A stretch of DNA of 64,000 bases from Enterobacter asburiae (GCA_011754535.1 JAAQVN010000001.1:2728001-2792000); one strand, 5' to 3'. Positions 39,049-51,321 are shown, counted from the stretch's first letter. The notes: generated by a model not told the origin, from the letters alone. Program-made: numbers and translations.

Positions 39049-39858
39049 TTAATGCAGTGTAATTTGTTTGTGCGAGATCGCGTTGATCTGCGCGCGAATC
39101 ATTTCGCTAATCGGATCTTCCGGGCACTGTTCGACGAAATAGCTCAGATCGTTCAGCGCCACGTGCTCGCAGTCGAGCTGGGCATAGATAAGCCCGCGGT
39201 CGCGTATTTCGTACGGATCTTCCGGATTAAACTGCAGCAGCACTTCGCTGGCACGCAAGGCCAGCTCCATCTGACGCTCTTCCATCAGCGCTGACTTCAG
39301 CGTATCCAGCAGCTTGCGGATGACTTCGGCGTTGTCGGCTTCGTCGAGATCTTCGTTAAAGAGCTCGGCCACCGGGCTGATGTTGCCCTTCAGCCAGACG
39401 TCCAGCGTATGCTCATCAAGCGTGTCGCCATTAAACGGATTAATGAGCCACATCTCACCGTCCAGCCACTCCGCACGCAGGATCATCTGCGTCGGAAAAA
39501 TGACCGGCACCAGCGGAATATCCAGCCGGTGCGCAACCCACAGCAAAATAGAGCCCAGCGCAACAGCGCTGCCCTGACGATTTTTTAAGACCTGGTCCAG
39601 CCATAATGCGTCAGACAGGCGATACACGCCACGCGTGTCGCAGAAACCCCATTCGCCGTAGAAAAGTTCCAGAAGCTTCTCTAATTGCCAGTCCTGCGGG
39701 CGCGCCTGATTGATCTCTTCACGCGCCAGGCTGACCAGATTCTCCAGCTCATCGTAGACGTACTGCGACGTAAAATCGTCGCGTATCATCTCCGAAATCA
39801 GGATCATGCCATCGCAAAGCGGCACTTTATTAAATTCGAAATCGGCTAAGGACTTCAT
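39049..39858 (-). CDS. sirB1: SirB1 family protein (YchA)
   Basis: 269 residues. Transglutaminase-like N-terminal half (FYGEWGFCDTRGVYRL, then GSILLWVAHRLDIPLVPVIFPTQ) and a TPR-like C-terminal half. Function unknown; the Salmonella homologue was named for an effect on invasion regulation. It follows a relic of sirB2 whose open frame ends overlapping this start codon. Confidence 0.93.
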   Translation of the reverse strand: MKSLADFEFNKVPLCDGMILISEMIRDDFTSQYVYDELENLVSLAREEINQARPQDWQLEKLLELFYGEWGFCDTRGVYRLSDALWLDQVLKNRQGSAVALGSILLWVAHRLDIPLVPVIFPTQMILRAEWLDGEMWLINPFNGDTLDEHTLDVWLKGNISPVAELFNEDLDEADNAEVIRKLLDTLKSALMEERQMELALRASEVLLQFNPEDPYEIRDRGLIYAQLDCEHVALNDLSYFVEQCPEDPISEMIRAQINAISHKQITLH

Positions 39859-39995
39859 GACTTACCCCAGTAACGACTGAGCGAACAAGGACGCTCAGGC
39901 GCGATAAAACTCAAAACGATGTAGATGATAACGCCAAACTGCCTTTCAGTCAGCCTTACGCCTTTATCAGTAAATGGCAGATACCCGGCACTCAA
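39855..39995 (-). pseudogene. sirB2: Relic of sirB2 (ychQ), deleted at both ends
   Basis: The minus strand encodes YLPFTDKGVRLTERQFGVI and then IYIVLSFIA, which matches the middle of SirB2 (LTEKLFGVIIYIVLGFIA in E. coli). Both the N-terminal ~70 residues and the C-terminal ~45 are gone; only 133 bp lie between prmC and sirB1. In E. coli an intact 130-residue sirB2 occupies this spot. The open frame runs into prmC on one side and stops at TGA overlapping the sirB1 ATG on the other. Confidence 0.8.
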
Positions 39996-40822
39996 GCCCA
40001 CTGCCCCAGCGTCAGGCGTTCGTTGCCGCCGTAGTCGCGACAGGTTTCGACTGCGACGTAGCCTGCTTGCGTAAACAGTGACCGCACGGCTTCTCCCTGC
40101 GTCCAGCCATGCTCCACGAGCAGCCAGCCGCCAGGAAGTAAATGTTTCCGTGACATTGTCACAATGTGATCAAGATCGGCTAATCCCGCGTTGGCGGCAA
40201 CGAGCGCCGTCAGCGGTTCGAAGCGAACATCGCCCTGCGCAAGGTGTGGGTCATGTTCGTCGATGTAAGGAGGATTGCTGACAATCATCGCAAATGAGCG
40301 ATTCTCCAGCGCGGCAAACCAGCTGCTTTGCAGCACCGTCACGTTGCGGAGAGCGAGACGTTCCACGTTACGCTGCGCCAGCGCCACCGCGTCGGGCATC
40401 ACATCTACCGCCGTCACATCGCAATCGGGGCGCTCGCTGGCGAGCGCCAGCGCGATAGCACCTGTTCCCGTCCCGAGATCGAGAATGCTGCAGGGAGCTG
40501 TTGGTAAACGCGCCAGCGCCTGCTCCACCAGACATTCAGTGTCCGGACGCGGGATCAGCGTTGCCGCCGAGACGTACAGCGGTAGCGACCAGAACTCGCG
40601 CTCACCGACCAGGTGCGCCACCGGCTCGCCCGTTTTACGGCGGGCAAGCAGCGCGGCGAGCCGTACTTCCTGCTCAGCGGTCAGCAGCGTCTCACCGAAT
40701 GCCAGCAGGTACGTGCGGGCTTTACCCGTCACATGCTCAAGCAAAATTTCGGCATCACGCTTCGGGCTTTCGCTTTCTGAAAGCTCACCGGTCGCCTCGC
40801 GTAACCAGCGCTGAAAATCCAT
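39992..40822 (-). CDS. prmC: Release factor glutamine methyltransferase
   Basis: 276 residues. SAM motif I LDLGTGTGAIALALA (~113-127) and catalytic NPPY (in IVSNPPYIDEHD, ~180) identify an N5-glutamine methyltransferase. It modifies the GGQ glutamine of RF1 and RF2. Its ATG overlaps the prfA stop by one base, so substrate and enzyme are co-translated. Confidence 0.97.
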   Translation of the reverse strand: MDFQRWLREATGELSESESPKRDAEILLEHVTGKARTYLLAFGETLLTAEQEVRLAALLARRKTGEPVAHLVGEREFWSLPLYVSAATLIPRPDTECLVEQALARLPTAPCSILDLGTGTGAIALALASERPDCDVTAVDVMPDAVALAQRNVERLALRNVTVLQSSWFAALENRSFAMIVSNPPYIDEHDPHLAQGDVRFEPLTALVAANAGLADLDHIVTMSRKHLLPGGWLLVEHGWTQGEAVRSLFTQAGYVAVETCRDYGGNERLTLGQWA

Positions 40823-41904
40823 TATTCCTGCTCGGACAGCGCCGCCAACTGGTCGGCCTGGTATTCCTGCACGATAGGCTCAATCAGCATGTCCAGCTTC
40901 CCTTCCATCACCTCGTCCAGACGGTACAGGGTCAGGTTGATACGGTGGTCGGTCACGCGGCCCTGCGGGAAGTTGTAGGTGCGGTTACGGTCGCTGCGAT
41001 CGCCGCTGCCCAGCAGGTTACGACGCGTAGAGGCTTCCGCCTGCTGACGCTTCGCCATTTCAGCCGCGTGGATGCGCGCACCCAGCACGGACAACGCTTT
41101 GGCTTTGTTTTTGTGCTGCGAACGTTCGTCCTGGCACTCCACCACGATGCCGGTCGGCAGGTGGGTAATACGGATGGCGGAATCGGTGGTGTTAACGTGT
41201 TGTCCACCCGCGCCGGAGGAACGGAAGGTGTCGATGCGCAGATCCGCCGGGTTGATGTCCGGCAGTTCCGCTTCCGGCAGCTCCGGCATCACCGCCACCG
41301 TACAGGCGGAGGTGTGAATGCGGCCCTGAGATTCCGTGGCCGGCACGCGCTGCACGCGGTGACCGCCGGATTCAAACTTCAGACGGCCGTACACGCCGTC
41401 GCCGCTGATCTTGGCGATAACCTCTTTGTAGCCACCGTGTTCGCCTTCGTTGGCGCTCATGATCTCGACGCGCCAGCGGCGCGATTCGGCGTAGCGGCTG
41501 TACATGCGGAACAGATCCCCGGCAAACAGCGCCGCTTCGTCACCGCCGGTACCGGCGCGCACTTCCACAAACGCGTTACGCTCGTCGTCCGGATCTTTCG
41601 GCAGCAGCAGCACCTGAAGCTGCTGCTCCATCTCTTCAGAACGCGCTTTTGCATCCTGCAGCTCTTCCTGCGCCATCTCGCGCATCTCAGGATCGTCGAG
41701 CATCATCTGCGCGGTTTCAATATCTTCCTGAACCTGTCGCCAGTCGGTAAAGCATTTAGACACATCACTCAACTGCGCATATTCACGCGAAAGCGCGCGA
41801 AAACGTTCCTGGTCCGCGATGGTCCCGGCATCGCCGAGCAGCGCCTGTACTTCTTCATGGCGCTCGTGCAGAGCTTCCAGTTTAGCGACGATAGAAGGCT
41901 TCAT
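40822..41904 (-). CDS. prfA: Peptide chain release factor 1
   Basis: 360 residues. The PAT tripeptide that reads UAG/UAA is in [15 protein letters not shown], and the peptidyl-tRNA hydrolysis loop is in [13 protein letters not shown] (~230). N-terminal helical domain and C-terminal tail as in E. coli. Located between hemA and prmC. Confidence 0.98.
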   Translation of the reverse strand: MKPSIVAKLEALHERHEEVQALLGDAGTIADQERFRALSREYAQLSDVSKCFTDWRQVQEDIETAQMMLDDPEMREMAQEELQDAKARSEEMEQQLQVLLLPKDPDDERNAFVEVRAGTGGDEAALFAGDLFRMYSRYAESRRWRVEIMSANEGEHGGYKEVIAKISGDGVYGRLKFESGGHRVQRVPATESQGRIHTSACTVAVMPELPEAELPDINPADLRIDTFRSSGAGGQHVNTTDSAIRITHLPTGIVVECQDERSQHKNKAKALSVLGARIHAAEMAKRQQAEASTRRNLLGSGDRSDRNRTYNFPQGRVTDHRINLTLYRLDEVMEGKLDMLIEPIVQEYQADQLAALSEQE

Positions 41905-41945
41905 AGGCGTAAGTGCACCTTGTCTTAGAAAATGGGTATAGGGCG

Positions 41946-43202
41946 CTATTCCAGCCCGAGGCTGTTGCGCAGAATAGTCAGGCGTTCATCATCCCCGTCA
42001 CGGGCAGCCTGTTGAAGAGATTTGGTTGGGGCATGGATCAGGCGGTTGGTCAGCTTCCACGCCAGATCCTGCATAATCGCCTGCGCGTCGCCGCCCTGTT
42101 CCAGGGCCGCTAACGCTTTGGCAGTCAGGTCATCACGCACCTGCTCCGCCTGCCCGCGGTACTCGCGGATGGTCTCGCTGACGCTTTGCGCGCGCAGCCA
42201 GGCCATAAACTCGCTGGTTTCCTGCTCAACGATAGTTTCCGCCTGCACCGCCGCCGCTTTACGCTGGGCGAGGTTGTGCGAAATGATGCTTTGCAGATCA
42301 TCCACGCTGTAGAGGTAGGCGTTCGCCAGCTTGCCGACTTCTGGCTCAACATCGCGCGGAACGGCGATATCCACCAGCAGCATAGGCTGATTACGACGCG
42401 ACTTCAGCGCGCGCTCCACCATCCCTTTACCGATGATTGGCAGCGGGCTGGCGGTAGAGCTGATAATAATGTCCGCCTCTTTCAGGCGTTCATCGATGTC
42501 GCTCAGCGCAACCACCTCTGCACCCACTTCATCCGCCAGCACCTGCGCACGTTCGCGGGTTCGGTTCGCGATAATCATCTTTTTCACCTTATGCTCGCGC
42601 AGATGGCGCGCCACAAGCTCGATGGTTTCGCCCGCGCCTACCAGCATCACGGTGACGGTGGAAAGGGATTCGAAGATTTGGCGTGCAAGGGTACAGGCCG
42701 CGAAAGCAACAGAAACCGCACTGGCACCAATGTCGGTTTCGGTTCGCACACGCTTCGCCACGGAGAAGGACTTCTGGAACATGCGCTCCAGCTCGCTGGC
42801 CTTCAGATGCCCTTTTTGCGAATCCGCAAACGCTTTTTTCACCTGCCCCAGAATCTGCGGCTCACCGAGCACCAGCGAATCCAGCCCGCTGGCGACGCGC
42901 ATCAGATGGCTGACCGCATCATTATCCTGATGCCAGTACAGGCTGTTACGCAGTTCGTCTTCGTTAAGATTGTGGTAGTCGCATAGCCAGCGGATCAGCG
43001 CGTCGTGCAGGTTATCCTGCTCTTCCACGCTTAAATACAGCTCGGTACGGTTGCACGTCGAGAGCACCACGCCACCCTGCACCATCGGCTGTGCAAGCAG
43101 GCTGTCCAGCGCCAGGTCAAGCGTATCCGGCGAAAACGTAACGCGTTCTCGCAGCGAAACCGGGGCCGTTTTGTGGTTGATGCCGAGTGCTAATAGGGTC
43201 AT
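41946..43202 (-). CDS. hemA: Glutamyl-tRNA reductase
   Basis: 418 residues. The N-terminus [19 protein letters not shown] contains the region that makes E. coli HemA unstable unless haem is limiting. Catalytic Cys50 is in [14 protein letters not shown] fold ([16 protein letters not shown], ~170-190) and C-terminal dimerisation helix follow. First committed step of C5-pathway tetrapyrrole synthesis. Divergent from lolB; first gene of the operon with prfA. Confidence 0.98.
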   Translation of the reverse strand: MTLLALGINHKTAPVSLRERVTFSPDTLDLALDSLLAQPMVQGGVVLSTCNRTELYLSVEEQDNLHDALIRWLCDYHNLNEDELRNSLYWHQDNDAVSHLMRVASGLDSLVLGEPQILGQVKKAFADSQKGHLKASELERMFQKSFSVAKRVRTETDIGASAVSVAFAACTLARQIFESLSTVTVMLVGAGETIELVARHLREHKVKKMIIANRTRERAQVLADEVGAEVVALSDIDERLKEADIIISSTASPLPIIGKGMVERALKSRRNQPMLLVDIAVPRDVEPEVGKLANAYLYSVDDLQSIISHNLAQRKAAAVQAETIVEQETSEFMAWLRAQSVSETIREYRGQAEQVRDDLTAKALAALEQGGDAQAIMQDLAWKLTNRLIHAPTKSLQQAARDGDDERLTILRNSLGLE

Positions 43203-43403
43203 GTTGAGCGGGAGTAGTACCAGCGTTAATAAGGTTAGCAGGACGCATCATACAGGATGCGCGAGATCAATAAAAGAGACCGCCTCCTTTCGGAGTAATA
43301 GGTTACTCAACGCTTTGAGATAATTTGAACGTAGACGGTAGCACTGCGGGGCGCTAGCATTAACAGTTATAACTGCAACGTATCTCAAGGATTTGTCCTC
43401 ATT

Positions 43404-44015
43404 ATGACCCGACTGATTCGCCTGCTGCCGCTGGCGGCACTGGTTCTGACCGCCTGTACTGTCACCCAACCAAAAGGCCCGGGCAAAAGCCCTGATTCAC
43501 CGCAGTGGCGTCAGCACCAGCAGGACGTCCTTAATTTGAAGCAGTACCAGACGCGGGGCGCCTTCGCCTATCTCTCTGACGAACAAAAGGTTTATGCCCG
43601 CTTCTTCTGGCAGCAAACGGGGCAGGACAACTATCGCCTGCTGCTGCTGAACCCACTGGGCAGCACCGAGCTGGAGCTTATCGCCAAACCGGGCGAAGCG
43701 CAGATCACCGATAACAAAGGCCAGCACTATACCGCGACCGATGCCGAAGAGATGATTGGCAAGCTGACCGGGATGCCAATTCCGCTGAACAGCCTGCGCC
43801 AGTGGATCCTCGGCCTGCCGGGAGAAGCAACCGACTATACGCTGGACGACCAGTACCGTCTGAGCCAGGTCAACTACACCCAGAACGGCAAAACCTGGAA
43901 AGTGGTGTACAGCGCCTATGACAGCAAGAGTAAACCGTCGCTGCCATCGAACATGGAGCTGACCCAGGGCAGCCAGCGCATCAAGCTGAAGATGGACAAC
44001 TGGATCGTTAAATGA
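43404..44015 (+). CDS. lolB: Outer-membrane lipoprotein localisation factor LolB
   Basis: 203 residues. Lipoprotein signal peptide with lipobox LTAC (Cys18). The mature part is an 11-strand half-barrel that accepts lipoproteins from LolA and inserts them in the outer membrane. Conserved stretch [17 protein letters not shown]. Start at ATG 43404 follows an AAGGA 15 bases upstream. Overlaps ispE by 3 bases (ATGA-type). Confidence 0.96.
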   Translation: MTRLIRLLPLAALVLTACTVTQPKGPGKSPDSPQWRQHQQDVLNLKQYQTRGAFAYLSDEQKVYARFFWQQTGQDNYRLLLLNPLGSTELELIAKPGEAQITDNKGQHYTATDAEEMIGKLTGMPIPLNSLRQWILGLPGEATDYTLDDQYRLSQVNYTQNGKTWKVVYSAYDSKSKPSLPSNMELTQGSQRIKLKMDNWIVK

Positions 44016-44881
44016 TGACCCACTGGCCTTCTCCGGCGAAGCTGAACCTGTTTTTATACATCACCGGCCAGCGTGCTGACGGGTATCACACCCTGCAGAC
44101 ACTGTTTCAGTTTATTGACTATGGCGACACGATCTCCATTGAACTGCGCCAGGACGGGCAGATTTGCCTGCTGACACCGGTCGACGGCGTGGCGCATGAA
44201 GACAACCTGATCGTGCGCGCCGCGCGTCTGCTGATGAACGCCGCCGCGGAATCAGGGCGTCTGCCGGCGGGAAGCGGTGCGGATATCCGTATCAAGAAGC
44301 GTCTGCCGATGGGTGGTGGTCTCGGCGGGGGCTCATCCAACGCCGCCACCGTGCTGGTTGCGCTGAATCACCTCTGGGGCTGCGGGCTGGCGAAGGACGA
44401 ACTGGCTGCTTTGGGCCTAACGCTGGGCGCAGATGTCCCGGTGTTTGTTCGCGGTCACGCGGCCTTTGCCGAGGGCGTGGGCGAGCTCCTCTCCCCGGTC
44501 AACCCGCCGGAAAAATGGTATCTCGTTGCCCACCCCGGCGTGAGCATTCCGACCCCGGTCATCTTTAAAGATCCTGACCTGACAAGAAATACCCCGGTAC
44601 GGTCAATAGAAACGTTATTAAATTGTGAATTCAGCAACGATTGCGAGGATATCGCAAGAAAACGTTTTCGCGAGGTTGATGCGGTGCTTTCCTGGCTGTT
44701 AGAATACGCGCCGTCGCGCCTGACTGGTACAGGGGCCTGTGTCTTTGCTGAATTTGACACCGAATCCGCCGCTCGTCAGGTGCTTGAGCAAGCGCCGGAT
44801 TGGCTGCATGGTTTCGTAGCGCGCGGGATGAACACTTCCCCGCTACAGCAGGCAATTCTGGCGCAGACTGAGTTTCGGTGA
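44012..44881 (+). CDS. ispE: 4-diphosphocytidyl-2-C-methyl-D-erythritol kinase
   Basis: 289 residues (two adjacent ATGs, 44012 or 44015). GHMP kinase with the phosphate loop [16 protein letters not shown] (~93-108), N-terminal [20 protein letters not shown] motif and C-terminal [14 protein letters not shown]. Phosphorylates CDP-ME in the MEP isoprenoid pathway. Coupled to lolB by overlapping start and stop; prs follows. Confidence 0.97.
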   Translation: MMTHWPSPAKLNLFLYITGQRADGYHTLQTLFQFIDYGDTISIELRQDGQICLLTPVDGVAHEDNLIVRAARLLMNAAAESGRLPAGSGADIRIKKRLPMGGGLGGGSSNAATVLVALNHLWGCGLAKDELAALGLTLGADVPVFVRGHAAFAEGVGELLSPVNPPEKWYLVAHPGVSIPTPVIFKDPDLTRNTPVRSIETLLNCEFSNDCEDIARKRFREVDAVLSWLLEYAPSRLTGTGACVFAEFDTESAARQVLEQAPDWLHGFVARGMNTSPLQQAILAQTEFR

Positions 44882-44937
44882 CAACGTCACCCTGTTCCAG
44901 ACGTTGCATCGCGCTCTTTAATACACCGCCTGGATAG

Positions 44938-45954
<1,017 letters not shown>

Positions 45955-45967
45955 TCGAACACGGCCC

Positions 45968-45993
45968 AAAAACCCGCTGCGGCGGGTTTTTTT
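45968..45993 (+). terminator. Rho-independent terminator of prs
   Basis: ACCCGC/GCGGGT stem with TGCG loop and seven T residues, ~15 bases after the prs stop. Confidence 0.9.
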
Positions 45994-46078
45994 GTCTCTG
46001 GGTTTTATTTGTATGATTAATGCCTCCTTCACCTGCCATTCACATGACAGATGATGCGCATACGGATGATAGATAATT

Positions 46079-47758
46079 GTGAAAAACGTAGCCTCCTCAC
46101 ATGTTCTGCCCTTTCGCGCCCTCATCGACGCCTGCTGGAAAGAAAAGTACACCTCGTCACGTTTTGTCCGTGACCTGATTGCCGGGATCACCGTCGGCAT
46201 TATTGCTATCCCGCTGGCGATGGCGCTGGCGATTGGCAGCGGCGTTGCGCCGCAGTACGGTCTGTACACCTCGGCCGTTGCCGGGATCGTTATTGCTCTG
46301 ACGGGCGGCTCGCGCTTCAGCGTCTCCGGCCCGACCGCCGCCTTCGTGGTGATCCTCTACCCGGTTTCGCAACAGTTTGGTCTGGCGGGCCTGCTGGTTG
46401 CCACCCTGATGTCCGGCCTTTTTTTAATTCTGTTTGGCCTGGCCCGCTTTGGTCGGTTGATTGAGTACATCCCCCTTTCCGTCACGCTCGGGTTCACCTC
46501 GGGGATTGGGATCACCATCGGAACCATGCAGATCAAGGATTTCCTCGGCCTGCAGATGCCCCACGTACCGGAGCACTACCTGCAAAAAGTGGGGGCGCTG
46601 TTTATGGCGTTGCCGACCGCCAACCTGGGCGACGCCGCCATCGGGATTGTGACGCTCGGGACGCTGATCGTCTGGCCTCGCCTCGGTATTCGCCTGCCGG
46701 GCCATCTGCCCGCGCTGCTGCTGGGCTGCGCGGTGATGGCCATCGTCAATATGTTCGGTGGTCATGTCGCGACTATCGGCTCGCAGTTTCACTATGTCCT
46801 GGCGGACGGCTCGCAGGGTAGCGGCATTCCGCAACTGTTACCTCAGCTGGTGTTGCCGTGGGACATGCCGGGCTCCACTTTCACACTGAGCTGGGATTCT
46901 CTGCGCGCATTGCTACCCGCCGCGTTCTCCATGGCGATGCTGGGGGCGATTGAATCTCTGCTCTGCGCCGTCGTCCTCGACGGTATGACCGGTACCAAAC
47001 ACAAAGCCAACAGCGAACTGGTCGGTCAGGGGTTAGGCAACCTCATCGCACCGTTCTTTGGCGGTATTACCGCAACGGCAGCCATCGCCCGTTCTGCGGC
47101 AAACGTGCGCGCGGGGGCGACCTCCCCCGTTTCGGCGGTTATCCACTCCGTGCTGGTGATCCTCGCCCTGCTGATCCTCGCCCCGCTGCTCTCCTGGCTG
47201 CCGCTTTCCGCCATGGCCGCCCTGCTGCTGATGGTGGCCTGGAATATGAGTGAGGCGCATAAGGTGGTTAACCTGCTGCGTCGCGCGCCGAAAGACGACA
47301 TCATCGTGATGCTGATCTGCATGTCGCTGACCGTGCTGTTTGATATGGTTATCGCCATCAGCGTCGGGATCGTACTCGCTTCCCTGCTGTTTATGCGCCG
47401 CATCGCGCAGATGACGCGCCTTTCCCCGGTTAACGTAGAGGTACCTGACGATGTGCTGGTGCTGCGCGTGATTGGTCCGCTGTTCTTCGCCGCGGCGGAA
47501 GGTCTGTTCAGCGATCTGGAGTCCCGCATCATGGGCAAACGGGTTGTGGTGCTGAAATGGGATGCCGTACCGGTGCTGGATGCCGGCGGCCTGGATGCCT
47601 TCCAGCGCTTTGTGAAACGTCTGCCGGAAGGCTGCGAGCTGCGGGTGAGTAACCTCGAATTCCAGCCCCTGCGCACCATGGCGCGCGCGGGCGTGCAGCC
47701 AATCCCTGGCCGCTTATCCTTCTACCCTAACCGGGAAGCCGCGTTAGCGGATCTGTGA
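46079..47758 (+). CDS. dauA: C4-dicarboxylate (succinate) transporter, SulP family
   Basis: 559 residues from a GTG at 46079. SulP/SLC26 transporter: fourteen membrane spans with the signature [17 protein letters not shown] and [20 protein letters not shown], then a cytoplasmic STAS domain from ~440 ([21 protein letters not shown]). The E. coli homologue (YchM/DauA) imports succinate aerobically at acidic pH. Its last 15 bases overlap the convergent MerR gene. Confidence 0.95.
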   Translation: MKNVASSHVLPFRALIDACWKEKYTSSRFVRDLIAGITVGIIAIPLAMALAIGSGVAPQYGLYTSAVAGIVIALTGGSRFSVSGPTAAFVVILYPVSQQFGLAGLLVATLMSGLFLILFGLARFGRLIEYIPLSVTLGFTSGIGITIGTMQIKDFLGLQMPHVPEHYLQKVGALFMALPTANLGDAAIGIVTLGTLIVWPRLGIRLPGHLPALLLGCAVMAIVNMFGGHVATIGSQFHYVLADGSQGSGIPQLLPQLVLPWDMPGSTFTLSWDSLRALLPAAFSMAMLGAIESLLCAVVLDGMTGTKHKANSELVGQGLGNLIAPFFGGITATAAIARSAANVRAGATSPVSAVIHSVLVILALLILAPLLSWLPLSAMAALLLMVAWNMSEAHKVVNLLRRAPKDDIIVMLICMSLTVLFDMVIAISVGIVLASLLFMRRIAQMTRLSPVNVEVPDDVLVLRVIGPLFFAAAEGLFSDLESRIMGKRVVVLKWDAVPVLDAGGLDAFQRFVKRLPEGCELRVSNLEFQPLRTMARAGVQPIPGRLSFYPNREAALADL

Positions 47759-48802
47759 GTTACCCGATGCAGAGAAACGTCTCTGCATCATCACCCCGAT
47801 CGCCTGCTGGAGCCATGCAAGCACGGCAGGCGTCATCCACGTCCCTTTCATCAGATGCTGTTCCTGCTGCATGGCAGCGCGAAACTTTTGCTGGGTCTCC
47901 GGGTTCGTCCCTGCGTACGACTGGAATAACGTCAGCCAGTTTTCCGCCAGCTTTTGCGCCTCCTCCGCAGCAGGATCGAGATTTTCCCGCTGTGCATGAT
48001 GCAGCTTCGCCACCAGTGGTGGCCACTCCATCATGCGGTCAAAGTAGTGCGCCCGGGTAAAGGCCATCTCTTCGGCAGTAAGGTATTTCTCCCATATACT
48101 GAGCTTAGATTCCGCAAACGCGCGCGTGATGTAATCGGTCATCTCCGGCGTGATGCCGGTCTGCTCGCGCATTTGAGGCTCCACGCTGTGCATCTCGTTC
48201 AGGCGGGTGAGAAACTCCGGCCTGCCCGCCGTGTCCTGCTCCAGGCGTTCCATCCAGCGCGTCGCCAGATCCATCGCCCGCGTGTCAGCAACGGGTATAT
48301 CCTGTTCCAGCAACGCGTTGGCCTCTGCCACCAGCCCTGACCAGATAGCCGACAGCGCGTCCTTCTGCACCGCAAACGGCAGCTGCTGTAACTCTTCTTT
48401 GCTAAACCAGCGATCGTACATATTCATCAACTCCAGAGTCTGTAGCCAGGATTCCAGATCCGGCGTCGCATCATCGGTAAGCCCGGTACGCAGCTCCACC
48501 AGCCGGTCGCGCAGCGTGTGTATGCTGCGCAGCTGTTTATCCAGTAGCGTGATTTGCGCATCGAGTAGCTCGGTTAACGACAGCGACTCCTTTTCCAGAA
48601 AGTCCCTGATTTCAGCAAGTTCCAGCCCCGCTTTTGCCAGCGCCTGGATCATGTGCAGTCGCTGCACATCCGCCAGGTTGTAAAGCCGGTAACCTGCCGC
48701 GCTTCTGGCAGAAGGCAGCAGCAGCCCTGTTTGCTCGTAGTGATGCAATGTCCGCACGGTAATACCGGCTCGTTTCGCCAGTTCGCCCACCTGAATCAAC
48801 AT
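47744..48802 (-). CDS. MerR-family transcriptional regulator with TipAS-like C-terminal domain
   Basis: 352 residues. MerR winged helix at the N-terminus ([24 protein letters not shown], 5-28), coiled-coil dimerisation helix (~75-120), then a ~230-residue all-helical domain resembling TipAS-type ligand domains of drug-responsive regulators. No cysteine pattern of metal sensors. A dyad promoter with a 19-base spacer precedes it, implying self-regulation. Absent from this site in E. coli K-12; no obvious target gene adjacent. Ligand unknown. Confidence 0.88.
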   Translation of the reverse strand: MLIQVGELAKRAGITVRTLHHYEQTGLLLPSARSAAGYRLYNLADVQRLHMIQALAKAGLELAEIRDFLEKESLSLTELLDAQITLLDKQLRSIHTLRDRLVELRTGLTDDATPDLESWLQTLELMNMYDRWFSKEELQQLPFAVQKDALSAIWSGLVAEANALLEQDIPVADTRAMDLATRWMERLEQDTAGRPEFLTRLNEMHSVEPQMREQTGITPEMTDYITRAFAESKLSIWEKYLTAEEMAFTRAHYFDRMMEWPPLVAKLHHAQRENLDPAAEEAQKLAENWLTLFQSYAGTNPETQQKFRAAMQQEQHLMKGTWMTPAVLAWLQQAIGVMMQRRFSASGNSQIR

Positions 48803-48831
48803 AACTGCTCCTTTTCTTTGCCAGTGCCGCC

Positions 48832-48862
48832 ACTCTGGAGCCTCACGTTACGTGAGGGTCAA
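48832..48862 (-). promoter_or_regulatory. MerR-type self-controlled promoter
   Basis: Minus strand TTGACC, 19-base spacer, CAGAGT. The 17-bp dyad CCTCACGTTACGTGAGG (48841-48857) lies inside the spacer, overlapping the end of the -35. Long 19-base spacers with a central dyad are the trademark of MerR-activated promoters. ~30 bases before the regulator's ATG. Confidence 0.75.
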
Positions 48863-48872
48863 TATGCTATGC

Positions 48873-48902
48873 AAAAAAAAACGACTCCAGATGGAGTCGT
48901 TT
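48873..48902 (-). terminator. Rho-independent terminator of ychH
   Basis: Read leftwards: ACGACTCC-ATCT-GGAGTCGT then nine T residues, 20 bases past the ychH stop. Confidence 0.9.
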
Positions 48903-48921
48903 CGGTATTCTGTATCGGGCA

Positions 48922-49197
48922 CTAGCTGTGCTTATGCTGGTCACGGCGGCAGCGTTTATCGTAATGGCGCACCCACCAGTATTTATCGCAGACTTCCTCA
49001 TGTCCGCTCACACGCGCCCCGGCAAGCCACAACACCGCACCGAGGAAGATGCTCAGTACCGCGCCATGCGCGAAGTATTGCGGGAGATCAAGCTGCGGCA
49101 GCTGGTTTAAAATGGAATAACCCACGCCGACTACCATCACGAAGAGCCCCAACCCCATCAGCACGTTACCGAGTAACGAAGCGTTTTTGCGTTTCAT
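48922..49197 (-). CDS. ychH: Stress-induced inner-membrane protein YchH
   Basis: 91 residues, near-identical to E. coli YchH. Two transmembrane helices (~10-30 and ~45-65), then a cytoplasmic basic tail (YWWVRHYDKRCRRDQHKHS). Linked to stress response and biofilm in E. coli; molecular role unknown. Divergent from pth. Confidence 0.94.
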   Translation of the reverse strand: MKRKNASLLGNVLMGLGLFVMVVGVGYSILNQLPQLDLPQYFAHGAVLSIFLGAVLWLAGARVSGHEEVCDKYWWVRHYDKRCRRDQHKHS

Positions 49198-49471
49198 TTG
49201 TCACCTCCGGAACTTTGGGTTGTCAGGGGAAAAGCCCCTAATCCTTGTGTGTAAAGTATAGACAACGCCCCTTTTATGAGTTGCGTGAATGATCACAATT
49301 ACAGATAACTCCCAGACAAAAATTTACAAATAACATGTTGAACAGCTTGAAATTCTAATTGTTCAGATAAGTAATTATTTGTATTTCGCTGTTACGATCG
49401 CAGAATTTTGTCAACCGGCGCGCCAGACAGTAAACTACGCGCCAGATTTGGAACCCATTAGGAATTGAATC

Positions 49472-50056
49472 GTGACGATTAAACTGATTGTCGGCCTCGC
49501 CAACCCGGGCGCAGAGTATGCAGCCACCCGCCACAATGCCGGGGCATGGTACGTCGATCTGCTGGCCGAACGGTTACGTGCTCCCCTGCGTGAAGAACCA
49601 AAATTCTTCGGCTATACCTCACGTATCAACCTTGCTGGCGCGGATGTTCGCCTGCTGGTGCCCACCACCTTTATGAACCTGAGCGGCAAAGCCGTGGCGG
49701 CCATGGCAACGTTTTATCGCATCAGTCCGGATGAAATTCTGGTCGCCCACGATGAGCTGGATCTCCCCCCAGGCGTGGCGAAATTCAAGCTGGGCGGCGG
49801 GCACGGCGGCCACAACGGTCTTAAAGACATCATCAGCAAGCTGGGCAATAACCCGAATTTCCACCGTTTGCGCGTGGGAATCGGCCATCCGGGCGATAAA
49901 AACAAAGTTGTCGGTTTCGTACTCGGTAAGCCCCCGGTTTCTGAACAGAAACTGATTGACGAAGCGGTAGACGAAGCGGCGCGCTGCACCGAAATCTGGC
50001 TGAAAGACGGGTTAACGAAAGCGACAAACCGCTTACACGCTTTCAAAGCGCAATAA
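49472..50056 (+). CDS. pth: Peptidyl-tRNA hydrolase
   Basis: 194 residues from a GTG start, the E. coli length. Catalytic His in [15 protein letters not shown] (residue 21), the substrate Asn in TFMNLSG and the conserved [13 protein letters not shown]. Releases peptides from drop-off peptidyl-tRNA. Followed by ychF in the same direction with a 126-base gap. Confidence 0.97.
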   Translation: MTIKLIVGLANPGAEYAATRHNAGAWYVDLLAERLRAPLREEPKFFGYTSRINLAGADVRLLVPTTFMNLSGKAVAAMATFYRISPDEILVAHDELDLPPGVAKFKLGGGHGGHNGLKDIISKLGNNPNFHRLRVGIGHPGDKNKVVGFVLGKPPVSEQKLIDEAVDEAARCTEIWLKDGLTKATNRLHAFKAQ

Positions 50057-50182
50057 TCCGCCCGATACGGCTTTTTTACCGCGCGTCATGCGGGTTACGT
50101 GTATAATAGGCGTAGTTATTTACTTTTCATCAATCGGTTATCGTTAACGGATTGATTATCAAGATATTAAGGTGATTTAGAA

Positions 50183-51277
50183 ATGGGATTCAAATGCGGT
50201 ATCGTCGGTCTGCCAAACGTGGGCAAATCCACCCTGTTTAATGCGCTTACCAAAGCGGGTATCGAAGCGGCGAACTTCCCGTTCTGTACCATCGAACCGA
50301 ACACCGGCGTGGTGCCAATGCCGGACCCGCGTCTGGACCAGCTTGCGGAAATCGTGAAACCGCAGCGCATTCTGCCAACCACCATGGAGTTCGTGGACAT
50401 CGCGGGCCTGGTAAAAGGTGCCTCCAAAGGCGAAGGTCTGGGTAACCAGTTCCTGACCAACATTCGTGAAACCGAAGCGATCGGCCACGTAGTGCGCTGC
50501 TTCGAGAACGACAACATCATTCACGTTAACAACAAAGTGGATCCGGCGGACGACATCGACGTTATCAACACCGAGCTGGCGCTCTCTGACCTCGACACCT
50601 GCGAACGCGCGATTCACCGCGTGCAGAAGAAAGCCAAAGGCGGCGACAAGGACGCGAAAGCGGAACTGGCTGCGCTGGAAAAATGTCTGCCACAGCTGGA
50701 AAACGCGGGCATGCTGCGCGCGCTGAAAAACCTGACTGACGAAGACAAAGCGGCGATCAAATACCTGAGCTTCCTGACCCTGAAGCCAACCATGTACATC
50801 GCCAACGTTAACGAAGACGGTTTTGAGAACAACCCGTACCTGGACAAAGTGCGTGAAATCGCAGCGGCGGAAGGTTCTGTGGTTGTGGCGGTTTGCGCTG
50901 CCGTTGAATCCGACATCGCCGAGCTGGACGACTCCGACCGTGAAGAGTTCATGGCGGAGCTGGGTCTCGAAGAGCCGGGCCTGAACCGCGTGATCCGCGC
51001 GGGCTACGAGCTGCTGAACCTGCAGACCTACTTCACCGCTGGCGTGAAAGAAGTGCGTGCGTGGACGATTCCTGTGGGTGCGACTGCGCCTCAGGCGGCC
51101 GGCAAGATCCACACCGACTTCGAGAAAGGCTTTATTCGCGCGCAGACTATCGCGTTTGAAGACTTTATCACCTACAAGGGTGAGCAAGGTGCGAAAGAGG
51201 CAGGCAAGATGCGTGCGGAAGGGAAAGATTACATCGTTAAAGATGGCGATGTGATGAACTTCCTGTTTAACGTTTGA
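50183..51277 (+). CDS. ychF: Redox-regulated ATPase YchF (Ola1 family)
   Basis: 364 residues. P-loop GLPNVGKST (9-17), switch region [20 protein letters not shown], and NVNE replacing the NKxD motif, which makes the family prefer ATP. A helical coiled domain and a C-terminal TGS domain follow. Ribosome-binding P-loop ATPase that inhibits catalase in E. coli. Bases from ~51155 through the terminator are found again, decayed, at 53790-53946. Confidence 0.97.
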   Translation: MGFKCGIVGLPNVGKSTLFNALTKAGIEAANFPFCTIEPNTGVVPMPDPRLDQLAEIVKPQRILPTTMEFVDIAGLVKGASKGEGLGNQFLTNIRETEAIGHVVRCFENDNIIHVNNKVDPADDIDVINTELALSDLDTCERAIHRVQKKAKGGDKDAKAELAALEKCLPQLENAGMLRALKNLTDEDKAAIKYLSFLTLKPTMYIANVNEDGFENNPYLDKVREIAAAEGSVVVAVCAAVESDIAELDDSDREEFMAELGLEEPGLNRVIRAGYELLNLQTYFTAGVKEVRAWTIPVGATAPQAAGKIHTDFEKGFIRAQTIAFEDFITYKGEQGAKEAGKMRAEGKDYIVKDGDVMNFLFNV

Positions 51278-51290
51278 TTGGTTTTGAATG

Positions 51291-51321
51291 AAAAAAATCC
51301 ACGCTTTGGCGTGGATTTTTT
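51291..51321 (+). terminator. Rho-independent terminator of ychF
   Basis: AATCCACGC-TTTG-GCGTGGATT with A and T runs on each side, ~13 bases after the stop. A degraded copy is recognisable at 53920-53946. Confidence 0.9.

Noticed and set aside
49280..49310. CRP site between ychH and pth (GTGAATGATCAC)
   Set aside because: Half-sites are separated by four bases instead of six, so it does not fit the CRP consensus.
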